A stretch of 19,895 bases of DNA from JBOHNM01 sp050730675. GTDB taxonomy: Bacteria > Planctomycetota > Phycisphaerae > Phycisphaerales > UBA1924. This document shows, in pieces, positions 1 to 7,493 of the stretch. A program made the translations under genes and the position numbers. How positions within the stretch are numbered: position 1 is the stretch's first letter; every line of letters begins with the position of its first letter. Under the pieces are notes generated by a model. It saw only the letters and a program-made list of their open reading frames with translations, had not been told where the DNA came from and did no database searches. The DNA is taken from positions 1 to 19,895 of the forward strand of contig JBOHNM010000073.1 in assembly GCA_050730675.1 (NCBI GenBank). Direction: 5' to 3'.

Positions 1-185
1 CCCTGTACGAGTACTACATGTCCGTCAACCAGCCGGCACCCGACAAAGCCATGGCTATCCGCCACCTCCGCATGGCCTATGCGATTGCCCCCAAGAACCC
101 CAAGGTTCAGGCCGCGATAGCCAAGAGCGGCGAAGTCCCCGGCCCGACCTTCGGCATGAGGCCATCGGTCGAGGGCGAGCAGTAA
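1..185 (+). CDS. C-terminal end of a TPR-like protein (5' truncated by window edge)
   Basis: An open frame enters from the left edge (first full codon at position 3) and stops at TAA 183-185, giving about 60 residues. The segment around DKAMAIRHLRMAYAIAPKNP has the spacing of a tetratricopeptide-type helical hairpin (small residue, aromatic, A..I.P.NP). It is followed by a short polar tail ending in VEGEQ. The protein is therefore probably a TPR protein, but its main body and function lie outside the window. It reads in the same direction as the sahR-ahcY pair. A separate promoter and operator lie between them, so I see no reason to assign it to the same transcript. Confidence 0.6.
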   Translation, partial: LYEYYMSVNQPAPDKAMAIRHLRMAYAIAPKNPKVQAAIAKSGEVPGPTFGMRPSVEGEQ

Positions 186-208
186 TCGGACCTTGACACC
201 CTGACCGC

Positions 209-236
209 TTGACTCCGCCAGCAAGCAATGTACCAT
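209..236 (+). promoter_or_regulatory. Candidate promoter of sahR-ahcY
   Basis: TTGACT (209-214) is followed after 16 bp by TACCAT (231-236), a plausible -35/-10 pair with four of six -10 bases matching consensus. Transcription would then begin around 242-245, inside the palindrome at 236-257 and only about ten bases before the ATG at 253. An alternative -35, TTGACA at 193-198, has no acceptable -10 at the right distance. The call is by eye; sigma factor preferences in this lineage may differ. Confidence 0.4.
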
Positions 237-257
237 TCATCCGGATAAACGGATGAA
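233..257 (+). promoter_or_regulatory. Predicted SahR operator, copy 1 (autoregulatory)
   Basis: An inverted repeat TTCATCCG-N6-CGGATGAA occupies 236-257, with the AT-rich spacer GATAAA. Positions 233-255 recur exactly, reverse-complemented, at 5620-5642 in front of metF. A perfect 23-bp match at two intergenic sites, both next to SAM-cycle genes, is what an ArsR-family operator should look like. The right half-site contains the ATG of the regulator gene, so bound repressor would cover both the likely transcription start and the start codon. Confidence 0.75.
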
Positions 258-1221
258 GCGTGCCGCCCGTTCCAATTCGCTGACCGACCGCCTCGCCGCT
301 CTCGGCGATGGGCTGCGCTTGCGGATGCTCCGGGTTCTGGAGCGCGAAGAGCTTTCGGTCGGCGAACTTGCCCGGGTTGTCCAGCTTCCCCAGTCCACCG
401 TCAGCCGCCACCTGCGGATGCTCTCTGATGGCCAGTGGCTCGTGAGCCGGACCGAGGGAACCAGCACCCTCTACCGCCTGATGCTCGACGATCTGCCGAT
501 CGAGTGCCGCGGGCTGTGGCTCACGGTCCGCGACCAGATGGGCGAGACGGCCGAGTTGAACCAGGACCTGCGCCGGTTGCAAGCGGTCCTGGACGAGCGA
601 CGCACCGACACGCAGGCGTTCTTCGGTCGCGTCGCGGGCGAGTGGGACTCGGTCCGAAACGAGTTGTTTGGCGATCGTGTCACGCTGCAGGCGATGCTGC
701 CGCTGATCCCATCGCACTGGGTCGTCGCCGATCTCGGCTGCGGCACGGGGAACGCCGCGGAATTACTTGCGCCGTGCGTGCAGAAGGTGATCGCCATCGA
801 TCAATCCGAACCGATGCTCGCGGCGGCTCGCAAGCGGCTCTCGGAGTTCCGGAATGTGGACTTCGTCGCCGGCGATCTTGAGAAGCTGCCGGTCCCCGAT
901 GCGAGCGTGGACGCCGCGGTGTGCGTGCTGGTTCTTCATCACATCGGCGACCCGGGCAAGGTCTGCGGCGAGATGGCCCGCATCCTCAAGCCCGGCGGCG
1001 TGGCGCTGGTGGTGGACATGATCCAGCACGACCGCGCGGTCTACAAGCACACCATGGGTCATCGCTGGCTCGGCTTCGGCGTGCCGGAGATGATCCGCTT
1101 GTTCGGCAGCGCCGGGCTGGAAAACCCGCGATTCCAGGTGCTCCCCAGTGACACCGGGGCCAAGGGGCCGGGCCTGTTTGCCTGCACCGCGACCGCACCC
1201 AAGCATCATGAACGCCGATAG
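253..1221 (+). CDS. sahR: SahR-like ArsR-family repressor with SAM-methyltransferase-type effector domain
   Basis: This 322-residue protein has two modules. Residues about 8-80 form an ArsR winged helix; the recognition helix is around QSTVSRHL (47-54), followed by a wing (SRTEGTSTLYRL). Residues about 150-315 form a class I methyltransferase fold: motif I is D160-L-G-C-G-T-G166, with an acidic post-I residue in AIDQSEP (D183), then GDLEKLPVPDASVD and a late ILKPGG loop. This is the architecture of SahR, described in Proteobacteria as a repressor whose methylase-like domain binds S-adenosylhomocysteine and releases DNA from SAM-cycle genes. Two points support that role here: ahcY lies directly downstream, and an identical palindrome sits at this gene's start and before metF. 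The next in-frame Met is residue 25, inside the DNA-binding domain, so ATG 253 is preferred despite a poor ribosome-binding site (only GGA at 243-245). An active methyltransferase is the main alternative. Confidence 0.85.
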   Translation: MKRAARSNSLTDRLAALGDGLRLRMLRVLEREELSVGELARVVQLPQSTVSRHLRMLSDGQWLVSRTEGTSTLYRLMLDDLPIECRGLWLTVRDQMGETAELNQDLRRLQAVLDERRTDTQAFFGRVAGEWDSVRNELFGDRVTLQAMLPLIPSHWVVADLGCGTGNAAELLAPCVQKVIAIDQSEPMLAAARKRLSEFRNVDFVAGDLEKLPVPDASVDAAVCVLVLHHIGDPGKVCGEMARILKPGGVALVVDMIQHDRAVYKHTMGHRWLGFGVPEMIRLFGSAGLENPRFQVLPSDTGAKGPGLFACTATAPKHHERR

Positions 1222-1299
1222 GACAGATTCACCAACCACCCCCGCCCGGGCGGAATGCTCGGACCGGGTTTTCGGACCACCCTTTTCTCGGAGACTCGC

Positions 1300-2850
1300 G
1301 TGACCACTGCCGCCGCCCAGATCCGTCCCTCCAAGGTTTCCACCCCGACGGCCGACAAGGCCAAGAACGGCCTCGACTTCAAGGTCGCGGACCTCGCGCA
1401 GGCCGAGTTCGGCCGCAAGGAGATCCGCCTGGCCGAGCACGAGATGCCCGGCCTGATGGCCCTCCGCGCCCGCTACAAGGGCCAGAAGCCGCTCACCGGC
1501 GCCAAGATCATGGGCTCTCTGCACATGACCGTGCAGACGGCGGTCCTGATCGAGACGCTCGTCGAGCTCGGCGCCAGCGTCCGCTGGGTCTCGTGCAACA
1601 TCTTCAGCACGCAGGACTCAGCCGCGGCGGCCGTTGTCGTCGGCCAGCACAAGGGCGGCACGATCGCCGACCCCAAGGGTGTGTCGGTCTACGCGTGGAA
1701 GGGCGAGACGCTCCCCGAGTATTGGTGGTGCACGAACATGGCGATCCGCTGGCCCGACAGCAGCGGCCCCAACATGCTCCTGGATGACGGCGGCGATATC
1801 ACGCTGCTGGTCCACAAGGGCGCCGAGTTCGAGAAGGCGGGCAAGGTCCCGGCCTTCAACGAGGCCGCCGACCCCGAGGAGTGGGGCGTGATCCTCGACC
1901 TGCTCCGCGACGAGCAGACCAAGAGCCCGGGCCGCTGGACCAAGGCGATCAAGGAGATCAAGGGCGTCAGTGAGGAGACAACCACCGGGGTGCACCGCCT
2001 GTACGAGATGCAGAAGAAGGGCCAACTCGCCTTCCCCGCCATCAACGTCAACGACTCGGCGACCAAGAGCAAGTTCGACAACCTCTACGGCTGCCGCCAC
2101 TCGCTGGTGGACGGCCTCAACCGCGCCACCGATGTCATGCTCGGCGGCAAGGTGGCGGTGGTGCTCGGCTACGGCGACGTCGGCAAGGGCTCGGCGCAGT
2201 CGCTGCGTGGCCAGGGCTGCCGCGTGATCGTGACGGAGATCGACCCCATCAACGCCCTGCAGGCGGCGATGGAGGGGTACCAGGTCAGCGTGCTCGAGGA
2301 CGTGCTGGAGACGGCCGACATCTTCATCACCGCCACGGGCAACAAGGATGTGCTGACGATCGACCACCTGCGCAAGATGAAGGACAAGGCGATCGTGGCG
2401 AACATCGGCCACTTCGACAACGAGATCGACATGGCCGGCCTGAGCAAGGCCAAGGACGTGACGCGCGTCAACATCAAGGCCCAGTACGACGAGTTCGTCT
2501 TCGGCCAGGGCACCAAGGGCGAGAAGAGCATCCTCGTCCTCGCCGAGGGCCGCCTGATGAACCTCGGCTGCGCCACCGGCCACCCGAGCTTCGTGATGAG
2601 CAGCTCGTTCACCAACCAGACGATCGCCCAGCTCGACCTGTGGTTCAACGCCACGGGCAAGCCGACGCTCTCGGGCGTGAAGTACAACGAGAACAAGGTG
2701 CACATCCTCCCCAAGAAGCTCGACGAGGAGGTCGCCCGCCTGCACCTGGAGAAGCTCGGCGTGAAGCTCACCAAGCTCACCAAGGCCCAGGCCGAGTACC
2801 TCGGCGTGTCGCCGGATGGGCCGTACAAGGCTGACCACTACCGCTATTGA
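1300..2850 (+). CDS. ahcY: S-adenosylhomocysteine hydrolase (adenosylhomocysteinase)
   Basis: This cytosolic NAD-dependent enzyme splits S-adenosylhomocysteine into adenosine and homocysteine, relieving product inhibition of methyltransferases. From GTG 1300 the protein has 516 residues. The catalytic stretch NDSATKSKFDNLYGC contains the conserved Lys258, Asp260 and Cys265. The Rossmann NAD loop is G290-Y-G-D-V-G-K-G297. NIGHFDNEID and the terminal KADHYRY, which completes the partner subunit's cofactor site, are both present. A mid-protein insert (around DEQTKSPGRWTKAIKEIKG) marks the longer bacterial class. GTG 1300 is chosen because GGAG (1290-1293) sits six bases upstream; an in-frame ATG at 1255 would add 15 unconserved residues and has poor spacing. 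The gene lies 78 bp after sahR with no terminator between (only a GC palindrome at 1242-1253), so the two are probably cotranscribed. Confidence 0.97.
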   Translation: MTTAAAQIRPSKVSTPTADKAKNGLDFKVADLAQAEFGRKEIRLAEHEMPGLMALRARYKGQKPLTGAKIMGSLHMTVQTAVLIETLVELGASVRWVSCNIFSTQDSAAAAVVVGQHKGGTIADPKGVSVYAWKGETLPEYWWCTNMAIRWPDSSGPNMLLDDGGDITLLVHKGAEFEKAGKVPAFNEAADPEEWGVILDLLRDEQTKSPGRWTKAIKEIKGVSEETTTGVHRLYEMQKKGQLAFPAINVNDSATKSKFDNLYGCRHSLVDGLNRATDVMLGGKVAVVLGYGDVGKGSAQSLRGQGCRVIVTEIDPINALQAAMEGYQVSVLEDVLETADIFITATGNKDVLTIDHLRKMKDKAIVANIGHFDNEIDMAGLSKAKDVTRVNIKAQYDEFVFGQGTKGEKSILVLAEGRLMNLGCATGHPSFVMSSSFTNQTIAQLDLWFNATGKPTLSGVKYNENKVHILPKKLDEEVARLHLEKLGVKLTKLTKAQAEYLGVSPDGPYKADHYRY

Positions 2851-2877
2851 TCTGAGACGCAACTGAAGCAGCACACC

Positions 2878-2908
2878 AACGCCCTCGGGTTCTCCGAGGG
2901 CGTTTTTT
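2878..2908 (+). terminator. Rho-independent terminator after ahcY
   Basis: AACGCCCTCGG (2878-2888) pairs perfectly with CCGAGGGCGTT (2894-2904) around a 5-base loop, and the hairpin runs into a six-T tract (2903-2908). It begins 27 bp after the ahcY stop and closes the sahR-ahcY transcript. The peptidase gene at 2938 is therefore a separate unit. Confidence 0.93.
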
Positions 2909-2937
2909 CATTCGGAGGTTTCTGCTAATCTGCGGCG

Positions 2938-5199
2938 ATGAAGCCTCTTTCGCGCATCTCACGCGGCATGATCCGAACAACGCTTCTCGTGGCGGCGGCT
3001 GCGGCCGGATGTGCCGCACCGAACGCACCGCAGCCGGCGGCACACGAACCCGCCACGCTGACGGCGGCGGACCAGAGCTTCCTCACCCAGTACGCGCAAA
3101 CCCACGGATTCACGCTCGGTCGCCCGGCCTCAATCACCGTCACGCCCGACGGCAAGACCGTGCTTTTCCTGCGTTCGCAGCCGCGCTCGCCGGTGCAAAG
3201 CCTCTTTGCGTTTGATGTGGCGACCGGGCAGGAGCGGGAACTGCTCACGGCGGAGAAGGTCATCGGCGCAGGCGGCGAAAAGTTGACCGCGGAAGAACTC
3301 GCGCGGCGTGAGCGGATGCGACTCACCGCCCGCGGCATCGCTGCGTACCAGCTTTCGGAGGACGGCACGAAAATCCTGGTGCCGCTGTCGGGGGATCTCT
3401 ACGTGGTCGAACTGGCATCGGGCACTGTGACGAAGCTGCCCCACGACGACAAGTTCCCGATCGATCCGATGTTTTCGAACGACGGCACGCGCGTGGCGTG
3501 CGTGCGCGACGGCGAACTGTGCCTGATCGACATCGCCTCGGCAAGCGAGCGGAAGCTGACGAGCGGGGCAACCGCCGCGGTGACCAACGCCTTGGCGGAG
3601 TTCGTCGCGCAGGAGGAGATGGACCGCTTCCGGGGCTATTGGTGGTCACCCGACGACAAGCTCATCGTCTACCAGCAGACCGATACGTCCGAGGTCGAGA
3701 CGTTCACGATCGCCGATCCGCTCAAACCGGAAGTCGCCCCGAACTCGTGGCCGTACCCGCGTGCGGGGAAGAACAACGCCAAGGTCAAGCTCGGCCTGAT
3801 GCCCGCGACCGGAGGAACAACGACGTGGGTGAAGTGGGACGCGGTGAAGTACCCCTACCTCGCCACCGTGAAATGGCCCAAGGGCGGACCGCCAGTGATG
3901 ATCGTGCAGAACCGGGCGCAGACGGAAGAGGTGCTGTTGAAGATCGACCCGGCGACGGGCGCGACCAGCACGCTGCTGGTCGAGGCCGACCCGGCGTGGA
4001 TCGAGCTGGACCAGTCGATGCCCAAGTGGCTGGAGGATGGCAGCGGCTTCTTGTGGACGACGCAGCGCGGCGGCACCGAGCAGCTCGAGCTTCGCCATGC
4101 CGATGGCTCGCTGGCTCGCGTTATCACCCCGCCGGGTTTGGGGTTCCAGAACTTTGTCTCGCTCGACGACCGTCGCGGCATGGTCTACGTGCTAGCGCAC
4201 CCGGACCCGACTCAGGCGCAGCTCTGGCGCGTGCCGCTGGATACGAGCGGCGGTGCATCGGTCCGCCTGACCGACAGCGCGGCGATGCACGCCGCGACCT
4301 TTGCCAAGCGCCACGGGGCGTACGTCGTCTCGCGCACGGCCACCAACGATCCCGCGGCATGGACGGTCTTCACCGAGGATGGCCGAGCAGCCGGTGCGAT
4401 CAAGAGCATCGCCGAGTCGCCGGCGGTCGCGCCGAAGGCTGAACTCACGACCGTAACCGGCGCCAGGACGTACAACGCGGTGATCTTCCGTCCATCCGGC
4501 TTCATTACCGGCCGCAAGTATCCGGTGCTTGTCAACGTCTACGGCGGGCCGACGGCACTGACCGCGACTTCGTATCGCAAGTCCGGCCCGCTCGATCAGT
4601 GGATGGCCGACCAGGGGTTCATCGTGGTCTCCATCGACGGCCGCGGCACGCCTGGTCGCGGGCGCGAGTGGGACCGGTGTATCAAGGGGAACCTGATCGA
4701 CATCGCCCTGGAGGATCAGGTCGATGGCGTGAGGGCCCTCTGCGCGGCACACCCGGAGATGGATGCCTCGCGCGTGGGCATGTATGGCTGGTCGTTCGGC
4801 GGGTACTTCAGCGCGATGGCCGCGATGCGCCGACCGGACGTGTTCGCGGCGGGCGTCGCCGGGGCGCCGGTGTGCGACTGGGCGGACTACGACACGCACT
4901 ACACCGAGCGGTACATGGGCTTGCCGCAGGAGAACAAGTCGGGGTACGAGGCGAGCGATGTGGAGACGTACGCCAAGGACCTGCGCGTGCCGCTGCTGAT
5001 CATCCACGGAACCGCGGACGACAACGTCTACTTCCTGCACGCGCTGAAGATGACCAACGCCCTGTTCCGCGCCGGCAAGCCGTTCGAGTTCCTGCCGCTG
5101 TCGGGCTTCACCCACGTGGTGCGCGACCCGGAGGTGGTGAGCCGCCTCAACGGCCGGATCGTGACGTTCTTCAAAACCAACCTCGGCGAGTCGAAGTGA
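2938..5199 (+). CDS. Dipeptidyl peptidase IV-like serine peptidase (S9 family), probable lipoprotein
   Basis: This 753-residue enzyme has the DPP-IV layout: an N-terminal beta-propeller (about 60-490) and a C-terminal alpha/beta hydrolase domain (about 500-750). In the propeller, the EEMDR segment (Glu226 and Glu227) corresponds to the double-Glu motif that holds the substrate's free N-terminus, pointing to dipeptide release rather than oligopeptidase activity. The catalytic triad is Ser619 (G-W-S-F-G-G), Asp694 (HGTADDN) and His726 (SGFTHVV). The N-terminus has a basic start, an alanine-rich core and a candidate lipobox ending in AAGC, so it is probably exported and lipid-anchored; the lipobox is not ideal. 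The ATG at 2938 is used because it gives a complete signal peptide, although the best Shine-Dalgarno (GGAGG, 2914-2918) is 19 bases away. ATG 2968 would still leave a shorter signal. It probably salvages peptides. Confidence 0.92.
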   Translation: MKPLSRISRGMIRTTLLVAAAAAGCAAPNAPQPAAHEPATLTAADQSFLTQYAQTHGFTLGRPASITVTPDGKTVLFLRSQPRSPVQSLFAFDVATGQERELLTAEKVIGAGGEKLTAEELARRERMRLTARGIAAYQLSEDGTKILVPLSGDLYVVELASGTVTKLPHDDKFPIDPMFSNDGTRVACVRDGELCLIDIASASERKLTSGATAAVTNALAEFVAQEEMDRFRGYWWSPDDKLIVYQQTDTSEVETFTIADPLKPEVAPNSWPYPRAGKNNAKVKLGLMPATGGTTTWVKWDAVKYPYLATVKWPKGGPPVMIVQNRAQTEEVLLKIDPATGATSTLLVEADPAWIELDQSMPKWLEDGSGFLWTTQRGGTEQLELRHADGSLARVITPPGLGFQNFVSLDDRRGMVYVLAHPDPTQAQLWRVPLDTSGGASVRLTDSAAMHAATFAKRHGAYVVSRTATNDPAAWTVFTEDGRAAGAIKSIAESPAVAPKAELTTVTGARTYNAVIFRPSGFITGRKYPVLVNVYGGPTALTATSYRKSGPLDQWMADQGFIVVSIDGRGTPGRGREWDRCIKGNLIDIALEDQVDGVRALCAAHPEMDASRVGMYGWSFGGYFSAMAAMRRPDVFAAGVAGAPVCDWADYDTHYTERYMGLPQENKSGYEASDVETYAKDLRVPLLIIHGTADDNVYFLHALKMTNALFRAGKPFEFLPLSGFTHVVRDPEVVSRLNGRIVTFFKTNLGESK

Positions 5200-5202
5200 T
5201 CG

Positions 5203-5562
5203 CTACTGGTGCTCGCCGATATCCACGATCGAGCACGCCTGCACAACATTGAGCCCGAGACGCTCCGCTTCGGCGACAACCTCCGGCTTGTCCGCGCCCG
5301 GGTTCAACCACAGTTCACCGATATCGCCGCGCGCCGCCAAGCCCGGCAGTTCGGCCAGCATCACTTCCGCGTGCAGGTAGACCAGCGCACGGTCGATCGG
5401 ACCGGGGACATCCGCCACGTGCCTGAAGCACGACACGCCCTCGATCGGTTGCCCCTTGGGATTGACCGGCAGGACGGTATGGCCTTGGCGCACATACGCC
5501 CGAACAGCCTTGTTGCCGAACTTGGCGCGGTCGGCCGAAGCTCCAAGGATCATCACTCGCAT
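5203..5562 (-). CDS. CoA-binding domain protein (YccU-like, Rossmann fold)
   Basis: This small protein (119 residues) matches the CoA_binding_2 family. It starts with VMILGASADRAKFGNKAVR, a Gly-rich nucleotide-binding turn, continues with GHTVLPVNPKG, and has the late GELWLNPGADKPEV segment typical of the family. Members resemble the CoA-binding half of succinyl-CoA synthetase, but their biological role is poorly defined. The gene is convergent with the DPP-IV-like gene (3 bp between stops) and divergent from metF, sharing its spacer with the predicted SahR operator. ATG 5562 fits family length and has AAGGGG upstream, though at long spacing. An in-frame ATG at 5622, formed by the operator half-site itself, would add 20 residues. 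Co-regulation with metF is an inference. Confidence 0.85.
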   Translation of the reverse strand: MRVMILGASADRAKFGNKAVRAYVRQGHTVLPVNPKGQPIEGVSCFRHVADVPGPIDRALVYLHAEVMLAELPGLAARGDIGELWLNPGADKPEVVAEAERLGLNVVQACSIVDIGEHQ

Positions 5563-5619
5563 CACGGTTCGTAGGCCCCTTGCAGAACGACCAAGAGCTT
5601 CCCCGACTTCCCAAATAAC

Positions 5620-5642
5620 CATCCGTTTATCCGGATGAATGG
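5620..5642 (-). promoter_or_regulatory. Predicted SahR operator, copy 2 (metF / CoA-binding gene spacer)
   Basis: CATCCG (5620-5625) and CGGATG (5632-5637) flank the spacer TTTATC. Positions 5620-5642 are the exact reverse complement of 233-255 at sahR. The element ends one base before a TATAGT hexamer (5644-5649), so bound repressor would overlap the -35 region of metF. On the minus strand the element has the same orientation as at sahR, facing the CoA-binding gene. Confidence 0.75.
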
Positions 5643-5643
5643 C

Positions 5644-5649
5644 TATAGT
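5644..5649 (+). promoter_or_regulatory. Candidate -10 box of metF
   Basis: TATAGT differs from the consensus -10 at one position and sits just after the operator. No good -35 hexamer is visible at 16-18 bp, since that stretch is the operator itself. It implies a 5' leader of roughly 80 bases before the metF ATG at 5738. Confidence 0.45.
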
Positions 5650-5737
5650 GTTTGCGACCAGTTGACCTCGGGGCCAGCCGATACAGGATGGGCCCGGGAC
5701 CGGGAAAGGTTCGGGACCAGACAGGGCGGAGTTTTCG

Positions 5738-6673
5738 ATGCATATCCAGGACATCTTCGCCCAGCACTCCACGACGTTCTCGTTCGAGTTCTTCCCCCCG
5801 AAGACCGCCGAGTCCGCCGAGGCGCTGTACACCACGATGGCCGAGATGGAGGCGCTCAAGCCCTCGTTCGTCTCGGTGACGTACGGCGCGGGCGGCTCAA
5901 CGCGTGAACTGACGCGCGATGTCGTCGTGCGGCTCAAAAACCAGACACGCCTTGATCCGGTGCCGCACCTGACGTGTGTCTGCCACTCGGAGGCGGAGAT
6001 CCGCCAGATCCTCGAGCGGTACGCCGAGGCGGGGATCGGCAACGTGCTGGCGCTGGGGGGTGATGTACCCCGCAACCTGGCCGATCACGACCGGTCCAAG
6101 GACGCGTTCCGCTTCGCGACGGACCTGGTGAAGTTCGTCCGCAAGTTCAACGACGAGCGCAGGCACACCGACCCGCGCGGGTTCGGCATCTGCGTGGCGG
6201 GCTACCCGGAGGGCCACCCCGGCACGCCCAACCGCGTGAAGGAGATGGACCACCTCAAGGCGAAGGTGGATGCGGGGGCCGATTGGGTCTGCACGCAGCT
6301 CTTCTTCGATAACCGTGACTTCTATGACTTCCGCGACCGGTGCGAACTGGCCGGAATCAAGGTGCCGATCGTCGCGGGGATTATGCCTGTCACGAGTGTC
6401 AAGGGCATGCTCGGCATGGCCGACATGGCGCTGGGATGCCACTTCCCCGCGCCGCTGCTGCGGGCGCTCAATCGCACCGGCGGCGACCCCGATGCCGTCC
6501 GGCGCGTGGGCATCCACTGGGCCACCGAGCAGTGCCGCGACCTGCTGGACCACGAGGTCCGCGGCGTGCACTTCTACACGCTGAACAAGTCCACGGCGAC
6601 GCGCGAGATCTACCTGAACCTCGGCGTGAAGGACACGCTGGCGATCCTGCACCCGCGGCCGGTGATTGCTTAG
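5738..6673 (+). CDS. metF: 5,10-methylenetetrahydrofolate reductase
   Basis: This cytosolic flavoenzyme reduces 5,10-methylene-THF to 5-methyl-THF, the methyl donor for homocysteine remethylation to methionine. The 311-residue protein is the usual bacterial single TIM-barrel domain. FSFEFFPPK near the N-terminus contains the conserved catalytic Glu17. VSVTYGAGGSTR, the LALGGDVPR segment and TQLFFDN follow in the expected order, and GIMPVTS and the C-terminal VHFYTLNKS complete the family pattern. The start is supported by GGAG (5728-5731) six bases before ATG. The promoter region holds the second SahR-type operator, tying it to ahcY in one SAM-cycle regulon. The gene is convergent with the amidotransferase-like gene downstream, with 18 bp between the stops. 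Confidence 0.96.
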   Translation: MHIQDIFAQHSTTFSFEFFPPKTAESAEALYTTMAEMEALKPSFVSVTYGAGGSTRELTRDVVVRLKNQTRLDPVPHLTCVCHSEAEIRQILERYAEAGIGNVLALGGDVPRNLADHDRSKDAFRFATDLVKFVRKFNDERRHTDPRGFGICVAGYPEGHPGTPNRVKEMDHLKAKVDAGADWVCTQLFFDNRDFYDFRDRCELAGIKVPIVAGIMPVTSVKGMLGMADMALGCHFPAPLLRALNRTGGDPDAVRRVGIHWATEQCRDLLDHEVRGVHFYTLNKSTATREIYLNLGVKDTLAILHPRPVIA

Positions 6674-6691
6674 GAGCAGGCGACCAGTGGG

Positions 6692-7402
6692 TCAGGTGTT
6701 TGCACGCTTGGCCGCGGCGGCGATGAGTTGCTCGAAAACCTTGGCTCCGAGTTGTGGATCGGCTGTGCGCTCGGGGTGCCACTGCACGCCGATGTAGAAC
6801 GGCTTGCCCGGATCATCCACAGCTTCGATTACGCCGTCGTCGCTCGTTGCCAGCACGCGCATGCGACCAGGGTTGGCCACGGCCTGGTGGTGATTGCTCG
6901 TCGCGCAGCTTCCGGTGATCGGGCCGAAGGGGAACGCCGCGTGCGTCGGCTTGATCGGGTGGGCGAAATCCTTGCGGTGGCGTTCGGCTTGTGACAACGT
7001 GTCGGGCAGGTGCTGGTTCAGCGTGCCGCCGTTGTGGAGCGCCATGAGTTGCATGCCGAGGCAGACGCCGAGGGCCGGCTTGTCGCGGTGCGCGTCGATC
7101 GCCTTGAGGAGAGCGAACTCGTACGCCTGGCGCTGCGGGTGCATCGGCTCGGCCATCGGGTGGGTGACGCCGCCGAGGGGCTCCATGCGCGGGTCGGCGC
7201 CGCCGGTAAAAACGAAGCCGTCACATGTGCCCGCGTGGGCCTCGGCGAGTTCTGGGATCGGCGGCAGGAGCAGGGGGATGCCGCCGGCCCCAGCGATGGC
7301 ACGGGCGTAGTTCATGCTCGACTGGATGCGCAGGGCGGCCCCTGGCTTGGTGTCGGTCTCGGCGAGGTCGGTCGTGATGCCGATCAGGGGCTTGCGTGGC
7401 AC
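6692..7402 (-). CDS. Class I glutamine amidotransferase-like hydrolase (peptidase C26, PuuD-like)
   Basis: From the GTG at 7402 the protein has 236 residues and begins in family style with PRKPLIGITTD. The nucleophile elbow is G-V-C114-L-G-M-Q, and the remaining triad residues are His209 and Glu211 in QWHPE. GFVFTGGADPRMEP near residues 62-75 is the oxyanion-side loop typical of gamma-glutamyl-GABA hydrolases. It therefore probably hydrolyses a gamma-glutamyl amide; the true substrate cannot be read from sequence, and no other putrescine-pathway gene is nearby. A TTG start at 7450 would add 16 residues that do not look conserved. Neither candidate start has a clear Shine-Dalgarno. Confidence 0.87.
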   Translation of the reverse strand: MPRKPLIGITTDLAETDTKPGAALRIQSSMNYARAIAGAGGIPLLLPPIPELAEAHAGTCDGFVFTGGADPRMEPLGGVTHPMAEPMHPQRQAYEFALLKAIDAHRDKPALGVCLGMQLMALHNGGTLNQHLPDTLSQAERHRKDFAHPIKPTHAAFPFGPITGSCATSNHHQAVANPGRMRVLATSDDGVIEAVDDPGKPFYIGVQWHPERTADPQLGAKVFEQLIAAAAKRANT

Positions 7403-7493
7403 GGGAGAATTATCGACGGGTTGGCGCTTGGGCGTGCAGATGCCGCGCAAGCCGAGTGCAGACTGAGGCCTGCGTGCGGAATAACGTCACGGC

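Noticed and set aside
1222..1299. Possible SAH riboswitch in front of ahcY, given a GC palindrome (1242-1253)
   Set aside because: The spacer is only 78 bp and I could not find the conserved core of the SAH riboswitch. Protein-based control by the adjacent SahR-like gene explains the context.
1618..2874. Long minus-strand open frame opposite ahcY
   Set aside because: It is a GC-codon shadow of ahcY with low-complexity Val/Leu/Ala/His composition and no recognisable features.
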